Shown here one piece after another: positions 56,989 to 64,000 of a stretch of 64,000 nucleotides of DNA. A model generated the notes under the pieces. It had not been told where the DNA came from, did no database searches, and saw only the letters and a program-made list of their open reading frames with translations. Position numbers and translations under genes: made by a program. The stretch lies in NCBI GenBank assembly GCA_027532825.1, contig JAPZTL010000013.1, positions 1 through 64,000 of the forward strand. Direction: 5' to 3'. Position 1 is the first letter of the stretch, and every line of letters starts with the position of its first letter. Origin of the DNA: Silanimonas sp021297925. GTDB lineage: Bacteria > Pseudomonadota > Gammaproteobacteria > Xanthomonadales > Xanthomonadaceae.

Positions 56989-58905
56989 TCAGGCCGCGTC
57001 GCCGCGGAGCTCGCGCACCCTTGCCTCGAGCCCGGCCGCGGTGGCCTGGTCGCCGCGCACCGGGACATCCGCGACGATCCCGATCCGCGCGCGGAAACGG
57101 CGCGGCACGCGCATGCGCCCCAGCGCCGAATCGCGGCGGCTGAACAGGCTGCCCCAGAGGTTCTTCAGGGCCATCGGCACCACCGGCACCGGGCGCGCGG
57201 CGAGGATCTTCTCGACGCCCGGGCGGAAGGTGGCGATGCCGCCGTCCTTCGTCAGGCCGCCTTCCGGGAAGAGGCCGACGATCTCGCCCTCGGCCAGCGC
57301 GGCGTCGATGCGCTCGAAGGCGCGGCGCATCAGCTCCGGGTCCTCCTTGCTGCCGGCGATGGGAATCGCGCCGGCAGCCCGGAACACCCAATTCATGACC
57401 GGGATGCGGAAGATCTTGTAGTACATGACGAAGCGCACCGGCCGCGGGATGGCGCCCGCGAGCAGCAGCGCGTCCATGTAGCCCACGTGGTTGCAGACCA
57501 CCAGCGCCGGGCCGTCGTCCGGGACGTTCTCCTCCACGCCGCGCACGTCGATGCGGTACATCGCCAGCGTGGCCAGCCACACCAGGAAGCGCATCAGGAA
57601 CTCGGGCACCAGCGAGAAGATGTAGATCGCGACAACCGCGTTCAGGACCGCGGTGACGAGGAACAGCTGCGGGATGCTCAAGCCCGCCGGGCCCAGCAGC
57701 ACGATCGCGAGCCCGGCCGCGACCACGATGAAGGCCGCGTTGAGGATGTTGTTCGCGGCGATCACGCGCGACAGCACCTCGCGCGGCGTGCGCTGCTGCA
57801 CCAGCGCGAACAGCGGCACGATGAACAGGCCGCCGAAGCCGCCGATCAGCACGAGGTCCATCGCGATGCGCGCGCTGCCCTCGGCGGCGAGGAAGCCGCG
57901 CCAGTCGAGCGGCGCCGCGCTGCCGGCCGCCACCTGCAGGGCGTGCGCGCTGGCCTCGGGCTGCGCCAGCCACAGGTCGACGCCGAACACCGTCATGCCG
58001 ATCGCGCCCAGAGGCACGAGGCCGATCTCGACCGTTCGCCGCGACAGCGTCTCGCAAAGCAGCGACCCCGCGCCGATGCCCAGCGAGAACAGGGCCAGCA
58101 GCAGCGGGATCACCGTCGCGTCGCCGCCGAGCACGTCGATGGCGTACTTCGGCAGCTGGGCGAGGAACAGCGCGCCGAAGAAGAAGAACCAGCTGATGCC
58201 GAGCACCGAGTTCAGCACCGCACGTCGACCCTTCAGCGTGGCCAGCGTCGAGAGCGTGGCACGCAGCGGATTGCGGTCGACCACGAGGTGCGGCGCCGTG
58301 GCCGGCGCCTCGGGCACGAAGCGTGCCGCGACGTAGCCGACCACCGCGATGGCGATGACCGCGAGCGAGGCGTAGAACTCGCCGTGGTCGAACTCGCTGA
58401 TCAGCACGCCGCCGAAGATCGTGCCGACCAGGATGGCGAGGAAGGTGCCGGTCTCGACCAGGCCGTTGCCGCCGGTGAGTTCCTCGGGCTTCAGCGCCTG
58501 CGGCAGGATCGCGTACTTGATCGGGCCGAACAGCGTGCTCTGCGCGCCGAGCAGGAACAGCACGCCGAGCAGGAAGGGCAGCGAGTCCAGCCAGAAGCCG
58601 ACCGCGGCGAGCACGGCGATCACGATCTCCAGCAGCTTGATGCGGCGGATCGAGCGCGCCTTCTCGAACTTCTCCGCCCATTGGCCCGCCGTGGCCGAGA
58701 ACAGGAAGAAGGGCAGGATGAACAGCGCGCTGGCGAGGTTGGCCCAGAGGCTGCGCTCGTCGTCGCCCAAGCCCACGGCCTTGACGGTCACCAAAATGAC
58801 CAGCGCCTGCTTGAACACGTTGTCGTTGAACGCGCCGAGCGTCTGCGCGACGAAGAAGGGGGCGAAACGGCGTTGCCCGAGCAGCGCGAACTGGTTCTGC
58901 GCCAT
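56989..58905 (-). CDS. MFS transporter fused to 1-acyl-glycerophosphate acyltransferase
   Basis: 638 aa. Residues 1-405 form an LplT-like 12-TM MFS permease (FFVAQTLGAFNDNVFKQALVI). Residues ~425-620 form a PlsC domain with the catalytic NHVGYMDAL (H-x4-D) and GLFPEGGLTKDGGIATFRPG. It resembles the LplT–Aas system for lysophospholipid uptake and re-acylation, but lacks the acyl-ACP synthetase domain. It would flip and acylate lysophospholipids at the inner membrane. Confidence 0.9.
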   Translation of the reverse strand: MAQNQFALLGQRRFAPFFVAQTLGAFNDNVFKQALVILVTVKAVGLGDDERSLWANLASALFILPFFLFSATAGQWAEKFEKARSIRRIKLLEIVIAVLAAVGFWLDSLPFLLGVLFLLGAQSTLFGPIKYAILPQALKPEELTGGNGLVETGTFLAILVGTIFGGVLISEFDHGEFYASLAVIAIAVVGYVAARFVPEAPATAPHLVVDRNPLRATLSTLATLKGRRAVLNSVLGISWFFFFGALFLAQLPKYAIDVLGGDATVIPLLLALFSLGIGAGSLLCETLSRRTVEIGLVPLGAIGMTVFGVDLWLAQPEASAHALQVAAGSAAPLDWRGFLAAEGSARIAMDLVLIGGFGGLFIVPLFALVQQRTPREVLSRVIAANNILNAAFIVVAAGLAIVLLGPAGLSIPQLFLVTAVLNAVVAIYIFSLVPEFLMRFLVWLATLAMYRIDVRGVEENVPDDGPALVVCNHVGYMDALLLAGAIPRPVRFVMYYKIFRIPVMNWVFRAAGAIPIAGSKEDPELMRRAFERIDAALAEGEIVGLFPEGGLTKDGGIATFRPGVEKILAARPVPVVPMALKNLWGSLFSRRDSALGRMRVPRRFRARIGIVADVPVRGDQATAAGLEARVRELRGDAA

Positions 58906-58912
58906 GGCGCGC

Positions 58913-59542
58913 TCAGCCCGGCGGCAGCGGCGGCGGGGCCGTGGACGCGAAGGCCGGGCGCGTCGCGAAGGTCGCGTACCAGGCCGCGAGCCCCGGTGCC
59001 AGCGGGCGCCACGGGTGGTCGGGCAGGCGGTAATCGAGCCAGCCCAGTGCCGACGCCACGGCGAGGTCGGCCAGCGTCACGCGACCGCCGACGAAGTGCG
59101 CTCGGCCGCCCAAGCGGCGCTCGAGTTCGGCGAAGGCGCCGTCGACCTTGGCCCACTGCCAGTCCTGCCACGCGGCGCTGCGCTGCTCCGGCGTGCGGCC
59201 GGGCCAGAGGCGTTCCATCCGCACCAGCACGGCGGCGTCGAGCAGGCCGTCGGCCAGCGCCTCGATGCGGCGCGCGGCGAGTCGCTCGGCGCGGTCGTCC
59301 GGGATCAGGCGCGGGCCGTCACCGAGGCCGTCGAGCAGCTCGACGATGACGCGGGAGTCGTACCAGGCCTCGCCGTCGTTGGTGACGAGGCAGGGCACCT
59401 TGCGCAGCGGGTTGGCCTCGGCCACCCCGTTGTCGGCCTGGAAGACGTCCACCTCGACCAACTCGAGGGCGATGCCGCGCTCGGCGGCGACGGCACGCAC
59501 CTTGCGGGCGAAGGGCGAGGGCAGTGACAGCATCAGCTTCAT
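58913..59542 (-). CDS. Glutathione S-transferase family protein
   Basis: 209 aa. Thioredoxin-fold N-domain (MKLMLSLPSPFARKVRAVAAERG with Ser at the catalytic position, NPLRKVPCLVTNDGEAWYDSRVI) and a helical C-domain (FVGGRVTLADLAVASALGWLDYR). Detoxification or stringent-starvation-like roles are possible. It lies 7 bp from the MFS fusion gene. Confidence 0.9.
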   Translation of the reverse strand: MKLMLSLPSPFARKVRAVAAERGIALELVEVDVFQADNGVAEANPLRKVPCLVTNDGEAWYDSRVIVELLDGLGDGPRLIPDDRAERLAARRIEALADGLLDAAVLVRMERLWPGRTPEQRSAAWQDWQWAKVDGAFAELERRLGGRAHFVGGRVTLADLAVASALGWLDYRLPDHPWRPLAPGLAAWYATFATRPAFASTAPPPLPPG

Positions 59543-59557
59543 GCGGAACCTCCGGGG

Positions 59558-60856
59558 TCAGGCCGACTCGCGCGCGACCGCGCGCCAGCCAATGTCGCTG
59601 CGGTGCCGTTCGTTCGCCCACGAGATCGTGGCCACCGCAGCATACGCGCGGCGTTGCGCCTCGCGGATGTCGGCGCCCTTGGCGCAGACGCAGAGCACGC
59701 GGCCGCCGCTGGTCTTGACGGCACCGCCGTCGAGCACGGCGCCGGCATGGAAGACCTTCGCGAAGTCGGGCACGGCGTCGAGGCCGTGGATCACGTCGCC
59801 GGTGATCGGCGTTTCCGGATAGGGCCTTGCGGCCATCACCACGCCGAGCGCGGGCTCGGGGTACCAGCGCGCCTCGACCGTGTCGAGCCTGCCGTCGATG
59901 GCGGCCTCGACGAGATCGACGAGGTCGGAGTCGAGGCGCAGCATCACCGGCTGGGTTTCCGGATCGCCGAAGCGCACGTTGAACTCGATGACCTTGGGCG
60001 CGCCGGTCGCGTCGATCATCAGGCCGGCGTAGAGGAAGCCGGTGAACGGGACGCCGTCCGCGGCCATGCCCCGCACGGTGGGCTCGACCACCTCGCGCAT
60101 CACGCGGGCGTGCACCTCGGGCGTGACCACGGGCGCGGGCGAGTACGCGCCCATGCCGCCGGTGTTCGGGCCGGTGTCGCCGTCGCCGACGCGCTTGTGG
60201 TCCTGCGAGGTGGCCATCGGCAGCGCGTGCACGCCATCGACCATCGAGATGAAGCTGGCTTCCTCGCCGTCGAGGAAGTCCTCGATGACGACGCGCGAGC
60301 CGGCGCTGCCGAAGGCGTTCCCGGCCAGCATGTCGCGCACGGCGGCTTCGGCCTCGGCGACGCTCATCGCGACGATCACGCCCTTGCCCGCCGCGAGGCC
60401 GTCGGCCTTGACCACGATGCGCGTGTCGTTGAGCGCCGCAGTGCGGGCGCGGATGTAGGCGCAGGCCGCGTCGACCTCGGTGAACACCTCGTAGCCGGCG
60501 GTGGGGATGCCGTGCCGCTTCAGGAAATCCTTGGCGAAGGCCTTGCTGCCTTCGAGCTGCGCGGCCTTCGCCGTCGGCCCGAAGATGCGGTGCCCGGCGG
60601 CGCGGAAGCGGTCGACCACGCCGGCCACCAGCGGGGCCTCGGGGCCGACGACGGTCAGCGCCACGCCCTCGCGCTGCACGAGCGCGAGCAGGCCGTCGAG
60701 GTCGGTCGCCTTGGTGTCGACGTTGCGGCACTTCGGCTCGGTGGCCGTGCCGGAATTGCCCGGCGCGACGAGCACTTCGGTGACACGGGCCGACTGGGCG
60801 AGCTTCCAGGCCAGCGCGTGCTCGCGGCCGCCGTTGCCGATGACGAGGACTTTCAT
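59558..60856 (-). CDS. purD: Phosphoribosylamine–glycine ligase
   Basis: 432 aa. MKVLVIGNGGREHALAWKLAQ, the ATP-grasp core (VKADGLAAGKGVIVAMSVAEAE) and GGMGAYSPAPVV with FNVRFGDPETQPVMLRL identify PurD, step 2 of purine synthesis. It lies 10 bp downstream of purH in an apparent operon. Confidence 0.97.
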   Translation of the reverse strand: MKVLVIGNGGREHALAWKLAQSARVTEVLVAPGNSGTATEPKCRNVDTKATDLDGLLALVQREGVALTVVGPEAPLVAGVVDRFRAAGHRIFGPTAKAAQLEGSKAFAKDFLKRHGIPTAGYEVFTEVDAACAYIRARTAALNDTRIVVKADGLAAGKGVIVAMSVAEAEAAVRDMLAGNAFGSAGSRVVIEDFLDGEEASFISMVDGVHALPMATSQDHKRVGDGDTGPNTGGMGAYSPAPVVTPEVHARVMREVVEPTVRGMAADGVPFTGFLYAGLMIDATGAPKVIEFNVRFGDPETQPVMLRLDSDLVDLVEAAIDGRLDTVEARWYPEPALGVVMAARPYPETPITGDVIHGLDAVPDFAKVFHAGAVLDGGAVKTSGGRVLCVCAKGADIREAQRRAYAAVATISWANERHRSDIGWRAVARESA

Positions 60857-60866
60857 GATCGTGCCC

Positions 60867-62438
60867 TCAGTGGCGGAAGTGGCGGGTGCCGGTGAACACC
60901 ATCGCCATGCCGTGCTCGTCGGCGGCGGCGATCACCTCGGCGTCGCGCATCGAACCGCCCGGCTGGATCACGGCGCGGATGCCGGCCTTCGCAGCCGCAT
61001 CGATGCCGTCGCGGAACGGGAAGAACGCATCGCTGGCCATCACCGCGCCCGGCACCACGAGCCCGGCCTCCTCGGCCTTCAGCGCGGCGATCTTGGCGCT
61101 GACCACGCGGCTCATCTGGCCCGCACCAATGCCGACCGTCTGCGCGTCTTTCGCGTAGACGATGGCGTTCGACTTCACGTACATCGCCACCTGCCACGCG
61201 AACACGAGGTCGGCCATTTCCTCCGCGCTCGGCTGGCGCTTCGTCACGATGCGGCCGTCGCCCGCGGCCCAGGGCGTGACGTCGGCGTCCTGCACCAGCA
61301 GGCCGCCCGCGATGCGCTTGTAGTCGAGCGCGGCACCCGGCGCGTCGAGCGCGCCGCAGGCCAGAACGCGCACGTTCGGCTTCTTCGCGAACACGGCCAC
61401 GGCCTCGTCGCTGACGACCGGCGCGATCACCACTTCGACGAACTGGCGCTTGAGGATCTCCTCGGCGGTGCCGGCGTCGAGCGGACGGTTGAAGGCGATG
61501 ATGCCGCCGAAGGCCGAGGTCGGGTCGGTGGCGTAGGCGCGGTCGTAGGCGGCGAACACGTCCTGCGCCACGGCCACGCCGCAGGGGTTGGCGTGCTTGA
61601 CGATCACGCAGGCCGGCTGGTGGAACTGCTTCACGCATTCCAGCGCGGCGTCGGCGTCGGCGAGGTTGTTGTAGCTGAGCTCCTTGCCCTGCAGGAAGCG
61701 CGCGGTGGCGACGATGCCCATCGGCGCGCCGCGCTCGACGTAGAGCGCGCCACGCTGGTGCGGGTTCTCGCCGTAGCGCAGCTTGCTGGCGAGGTCGAGC
61801 TGCAGGTTCAGCGTGCTCGGCCATTCCGCGGCCTTCGCATCGTCCTCGACGCGTGCCGAGAGCCACATGCTCACCTTGCCGTCGTAGCGCGCGGTGTGCG
61901 CGTAGCCCTTGGCGGCGTAGCCGCGGCGCTGCGCGGCGGTGGTGCCGCCGGCGGCGAGCGCTTCGAGGAAGCCGTCGTAGTCGGCCGGGTCGGTGAGCAC
62001 GGCGACGCGGGCGTGGTTCTTCGCCGCCGCGCGCAGCATCGCCGGGCCGCCGATGTCGATGTTCTCGACCGCATCCTCGTAGGTGCAGTCGGCCTTCGCG
62101 ACCGTTGCTTCGAACGGGTAGAGGTTCACCACCAGCAGGTCAATCGCTTCGATGCCGTGCTGGGCCATCACCGCGTCATCGGTGCCGGCGCGGCCGAGCA
62201 GGCCGCCGTGCACCTTCGGGTGCAAGGTCTTGACGCGACCGTCCATGATTTCCGGGAAGCCGGTGACCGACGAGACGTCGGTGACGGCCAGGCCGGCTTC
62301 GCGCAGGGCCTTGGCCGTGCCGCCCGTCGAGAGCAGCACCACGCCCTTCGCGGCGAGGGCCTGGGCCAGCGGCAGCAGGCCGGTCTTGTCGGAAACGGAC
62401 AGCAGGGCCCGGCGGACGGGCTGGCGGTGGTCGGTCAT
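60867..62438 (-). CDS. purH: Bifunctional AICAR transformylase / IMP cyclohydrolase
   Basis: 523 aa. The N-terminal MGS-like cyclohydrolase domain reads ALLSVSDKTGLLPLAQAL, STGGTAKALREAG and TGFPEIMDGRVKTLHPKVHGGLL. The AICARFT domain contains KHANPCGVAV and FPFRDGIDAAAKAGIRAVIQPGGSMRD. It carries out the last two steps of IMP synthesis. Downstream of fis in the gene order typical of Xanthomonadales. Confidence 0.97.
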   Translation of the reverse strand: MTDHRQPVRRALLSVSDKTGLLPLAQALAAKGVVLLSTGGTAKALREAGLAVTDVSSVTGFPEIMDGRVKTLHPKVHGGLLGRAGTDDAVMAQHGIEAIDLLVVNLYPFEATVAKADCTYEDAVENIDIGGPAMLRAAAKNHARVAVLTDPADYDGFLEALAAGGTTAAQRRGYAAKGYAHTARYDGKVSMWLSARVEDDAKAAEWPSTLNLQLDLASKLRYGENPHQRGALYVERGAPMGIVATARFLQGKELSYNNLADADAALECVKQFHQPACVIVKHANPCGVAVAQDVFAAYDRAYATDPTSAFGGIIAFNRPLDAGTAEEILKRQFVEVVIAPVVSDEAVAVFAKKPNVRVLACGALDAPGAALDYKRIAGGLLVQDADVTPWAAGDGRIVTKRQPSAEEMADLVFAWQVAMYVKSNAIVYAKDAQTVGIGAGQMSRVVSAKIAALKAEEAGLVVPGAVMASDAFFPFRDGIDAAAKAGIRAVIQPGGSMRDAEVIAAADEHGMAMVFTGTRHFRH

Positions 62439-62511
62439 GCGTCTCCCTCGGCCCGTCGCGGGCGGAAAGACACGAATTATACGGGGCGGCGAGCGGCCCC
62501 GGCCCGCGCGA

Positions 62512-62775
62512 TCAGCCCAGCAGGCCGACGGCTTCGAGCTTCTTGCGCAGCGTGGCGCGGTTGATGCCCAGCACGGCCGCGGCCCGGCTCTGGTTGCCGT
62601 CGCAGTGCTTCAGGACCTCGGCCAGCAGGCCGGCTTCCATCTCGGCCAGCATCAGGGCGTACAGCGAGTCGGCCTCGCACTCGCCGCGGTCATGCAGGTA
62701 GCGGCGGGCGGCACGGGCGGCGGCATCGCGCAGCGCGGGCACGGCCTCGGCGCGGGAATGGGCAAGTGCGTTCAC
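62512..62775 (-). CDS. fis: Fis-family nucleoid protein
   Basis: 87 aa from the GTG at 62775 (VNALAHSRAE, matching relatives); a TTG four codons upstream is the alternative. The C-terminal HTH ALLAEVLKHCDGNQSRAAAVLGINRATLRKKLEAVGLL is the Fis signature. It bends DNA and activates rRNA and recombination sites. It lies between the DUF3426-like gene and purH. Confidence 0.94.
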   Translation of the reverse strand: MNALAHSRAEAVPALRDAAARAARRYLHDRGECEADSLYALMLAEMEAGLLAEVLKHCDGNQSRAAAVLGINRATLRKKLEAVGLLG

Positions 62776-62862
62776 GGTGGACCCCAAGTCGACCCGCGCC
62801 CATCCCTTGGGCGGCGGGGGAGGGGAGTCTGCCCCAATTCGGGGTGCCGCGCGACCGCGGTA

Positions 62863-63387
62863 TCAGTGGAAATCGAATTCAAAGGCGACCGCGCGGTTAC
62901 CCGGGTCGAGGATCTCCAGCGCCAGCGAGGCGCTCTGGCCCGGGGCGAGCGTCTCACGAGACGGTGCGCCGCCCAGATACTCGGCCGGCTGGAAACGGCG
63001 CAAGCCGATCCGCTGGCCGTCGAGGTCGGTGAGGGCGAGCTCCAGCACCGGCCAAGCCTGCGGCCAGCGGGCGTCGTTGCGGAAGCTGGCCGTGACCAAC
63101 AAGGCCTGCGGTTGGCTGGGGTGGGGCCGGATCTCGCGGCTCAGCACCACGAACGCGCCGGGCTCGTGCCAGGCCGGCAGGGTGCAGCCCAGCCGCGCGC
63201 AGGCCCGTTCCATCCAAGGCCGCCAGGTGGGGCTGGCCGCCAGGCGTTCCCAGTCCGCCAGCATCACCTGCACCCCCAGGGCGACGCCCGCGAGGGCGAT
63301 CGCGCCGGCGAGCCGCCAGCGGCCGGCGCGCGTGAGGGGTGCGATCTTCGGCGGCGGGCGGACGAAGCTGGGCAGAGGACGCGGCAT
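62863..63387 (-). CDS. DUF3426-like membrane protein without zinc ribbon
   Basis: 174 aa. A TM at ~25-45 (WRLAGAIALAGVALGVQVML) is followed by a periplasmic domain: WRPWMERACARLGCTLPAWHEPGAFVVLSREIRPHP, LLVTASFRNDARWPQAWPVLELALTDLDGQRIGLRRFQPAEYL. This is the DUF3426 pattern. Many members have an N-terminal MJ0042-type zinc finger; here the N-terminus is a short Pro-rich tail instead. The position between prmA and fis is conserved in the group. Confidence 0.85.
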   Translation of the reverse strand: MPRPLPSFVRPPPKIAPLTRAGRWRLAGAIALAGVALGVQVMLADWERLAASPTWRPWMERACARLGCTLPAWHEPGAFVVLSREIRPHPSQPQALLVTASFRNDARWPQAWPVLELALTDLDGQRIGLRRFQPAEYLGGAPSRETLAPGQSASLALEILDPGNRAVAFEFDFH

Positions 63388-63407
63388 GGCCGGGGAGTTT
63401 ACGGGTC

Positions 63408-64000
63408 TCAGTGCGCCCGGCGACGCCCGGTGATGCGCACCCAGTCCTCGCGTTGTGCCACGACCAGGTCGTCGAACCAGGCCGAGTAGCGCTCGACGAG
63501 CGCGCCGTCCTGCCCGATCAGGATGCCGGAGAGCGCGATCACGCCGCCGGGCGCCACGCGGGCCGCGAGGGCCTCGGCCAGCGCATCGAGCGCGACCGCG
63601 AGGATGTTCGCCACCACGACCGGGTAGGTCGCGACCGGTTCCTCCGGCGGCAGGAACACGCTCGTGCGGTCGGCGATGCCGTTGCGCAGGGCGTTGTCGG
63701 TGGTCGCGAGGATGGCCTGCGGGTCGTTGTCGACGCCGACCGCGCGCGCCGCGCCCAGCTTCAGCGCCGCGAGCGCGAGGATGCCGCTGCCGCAGCCAAA
63801 ATCGAGCACCGACGTCCCGGCGAGGTCGAGGCCGTCGAGCCATTCGAGGCAGAGCGCGGTGGTCGCGTGCGTGCCGGAGCCGAAGGCGAGGCCCGGGTCG
63901 AGCCGCACCACGGCGGCGTTCGCGGCCCGCGCGGCCTCGGGCAGGTCATGGTCCCACGGCACGATCCAGGTGCGGGTGCCGAAGGCCATCGGCTGGAACT
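63408..64000 (-). CDS. prmA: Ribosomal protein L11 methyltransferase (partial, runs off the window)
   Basis: The C-terminal ~197 residues are present. IVPWDHDLPEAARAANAAVVRLDPGLAFGSGTHATTALCLEWLDG and the SAM-binding VLDFGCGSGILALAALKLGA, with ANILAVALDALA, identify PrmA. It trimethylates L11. The reading frame continues beyond base 64000 upstream of MAFGTRTWIVP, so the N-terminal domain lies outside the window. Confidence 0.95.
   Translation of the reverse strand, partial: FQPMAFGTRTWIVPWDHDLPEAARAANAAVVRLDPGLAFGSGTHATTALCLEWLDGLDLAGTSVLDFGCGSGILALAALKLGAARAVGVDNDPQAILATTDNALRNGIADRTSVFLPPEEPVATYPVVVANILAVALDALAEALAARVAPGGVIALSGILIGQDGALVERYSAWFDDLVVAQREDWVRITGRRRAH

Noticed and set aside
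1..64000. CRISPR array, rRNA operon, riboswitch, prophage or plasmid origin
   Set aside because: Looked for regularly spaced repeats, conserved rRNA stretches, common riboswitch cores and phage structural genes; none were seen.

Overview
The window is high-GC bacterial chromosome with tightly packed genes and many overlapping start/stop junctions. Gene content points to a gammaproteobacterium, most likely of the Lysobacterales/Xanthomonadales. The evidence is the block prmA–(DUF3426)–fis–purH–purD at the right end, an AcnD/PrpF-type 2-methylcitrate cycle, ErpA, AmpE, RppH and an elongator tRNA-Met. The taxonomic call is an inference; no rRNA or marker tree is available.

Left part (1–30 kb). 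A LytS/LytTR two-component pair is followed by an exported quinone-oxidoreductase homologue. A graveyard of two truncated insertion sequences follows (an IS21 istB tail joined to the 3' part of an IS256 transposase). Next come housekeeping and stress genes: a DUF2238 membrane protein, an HU protein with a Lys/Ala tail, LOG-type hydrolase, TfoX_C protein, free-Met-R-SO reductase, bioD, a QueD-like protein and an ohrR–ohr peroxide module with a divergent hydrolase. A large hybrid kinase overlaps a response regulator. A probable low-oxygen block follows (P-type ATPase, phosphoribosyltransferase, host-attachment-like protein, Acg-like nitroreductase) with a near-perfect FNR/ANR box between the divergent genes. 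Then come an ABC/FtsX/HlyD exporter, a LysR–SDR–quinone reductase locus, a secreted serine hydrolase, a lipase and a DUF2237 protein.

Accessory region (30–38.5 kb). It carries MazEF, a Fic protein and HipBA with a clear promoter/operator. There is a solitary IS21-type end, a complete IS21-family element (34.3–36.3 kb), and three little-known genes of visibly lower GC (a PUA/EVE-like protein, a zinc-ribbon protein, a HEAT-like protein) with a RadC-like fragment. It ends at the 3' end of a tRNA-Met gene, which suggests a tRNA-associated island, although no integrase and no second att copy is visible.

Right part (38.6–64 kb). acnD and prpF, normally adjacent, are separated by two toxin–antitoxin-type modules (MNT/HEPN and Phd/RelE), each with its own palindromic operator. 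They are followed by a Kef-like antiporter, rppH, bfd–bfr with a Fur-like box, and a signalling pair: an RpfC-like hybrid kinase one nucleotide downstream of a REC–REC–GGDEF–EAL protein whose EAL catalytic residues are mostly replaced. The rest is core: DUF4126, DUF6776, bactofilin, erpA, nudC, ampE, an MFS–acyltransferase fusion, a GST, purD, purH, fis, a DUF3426-like protein and a partial prmA.
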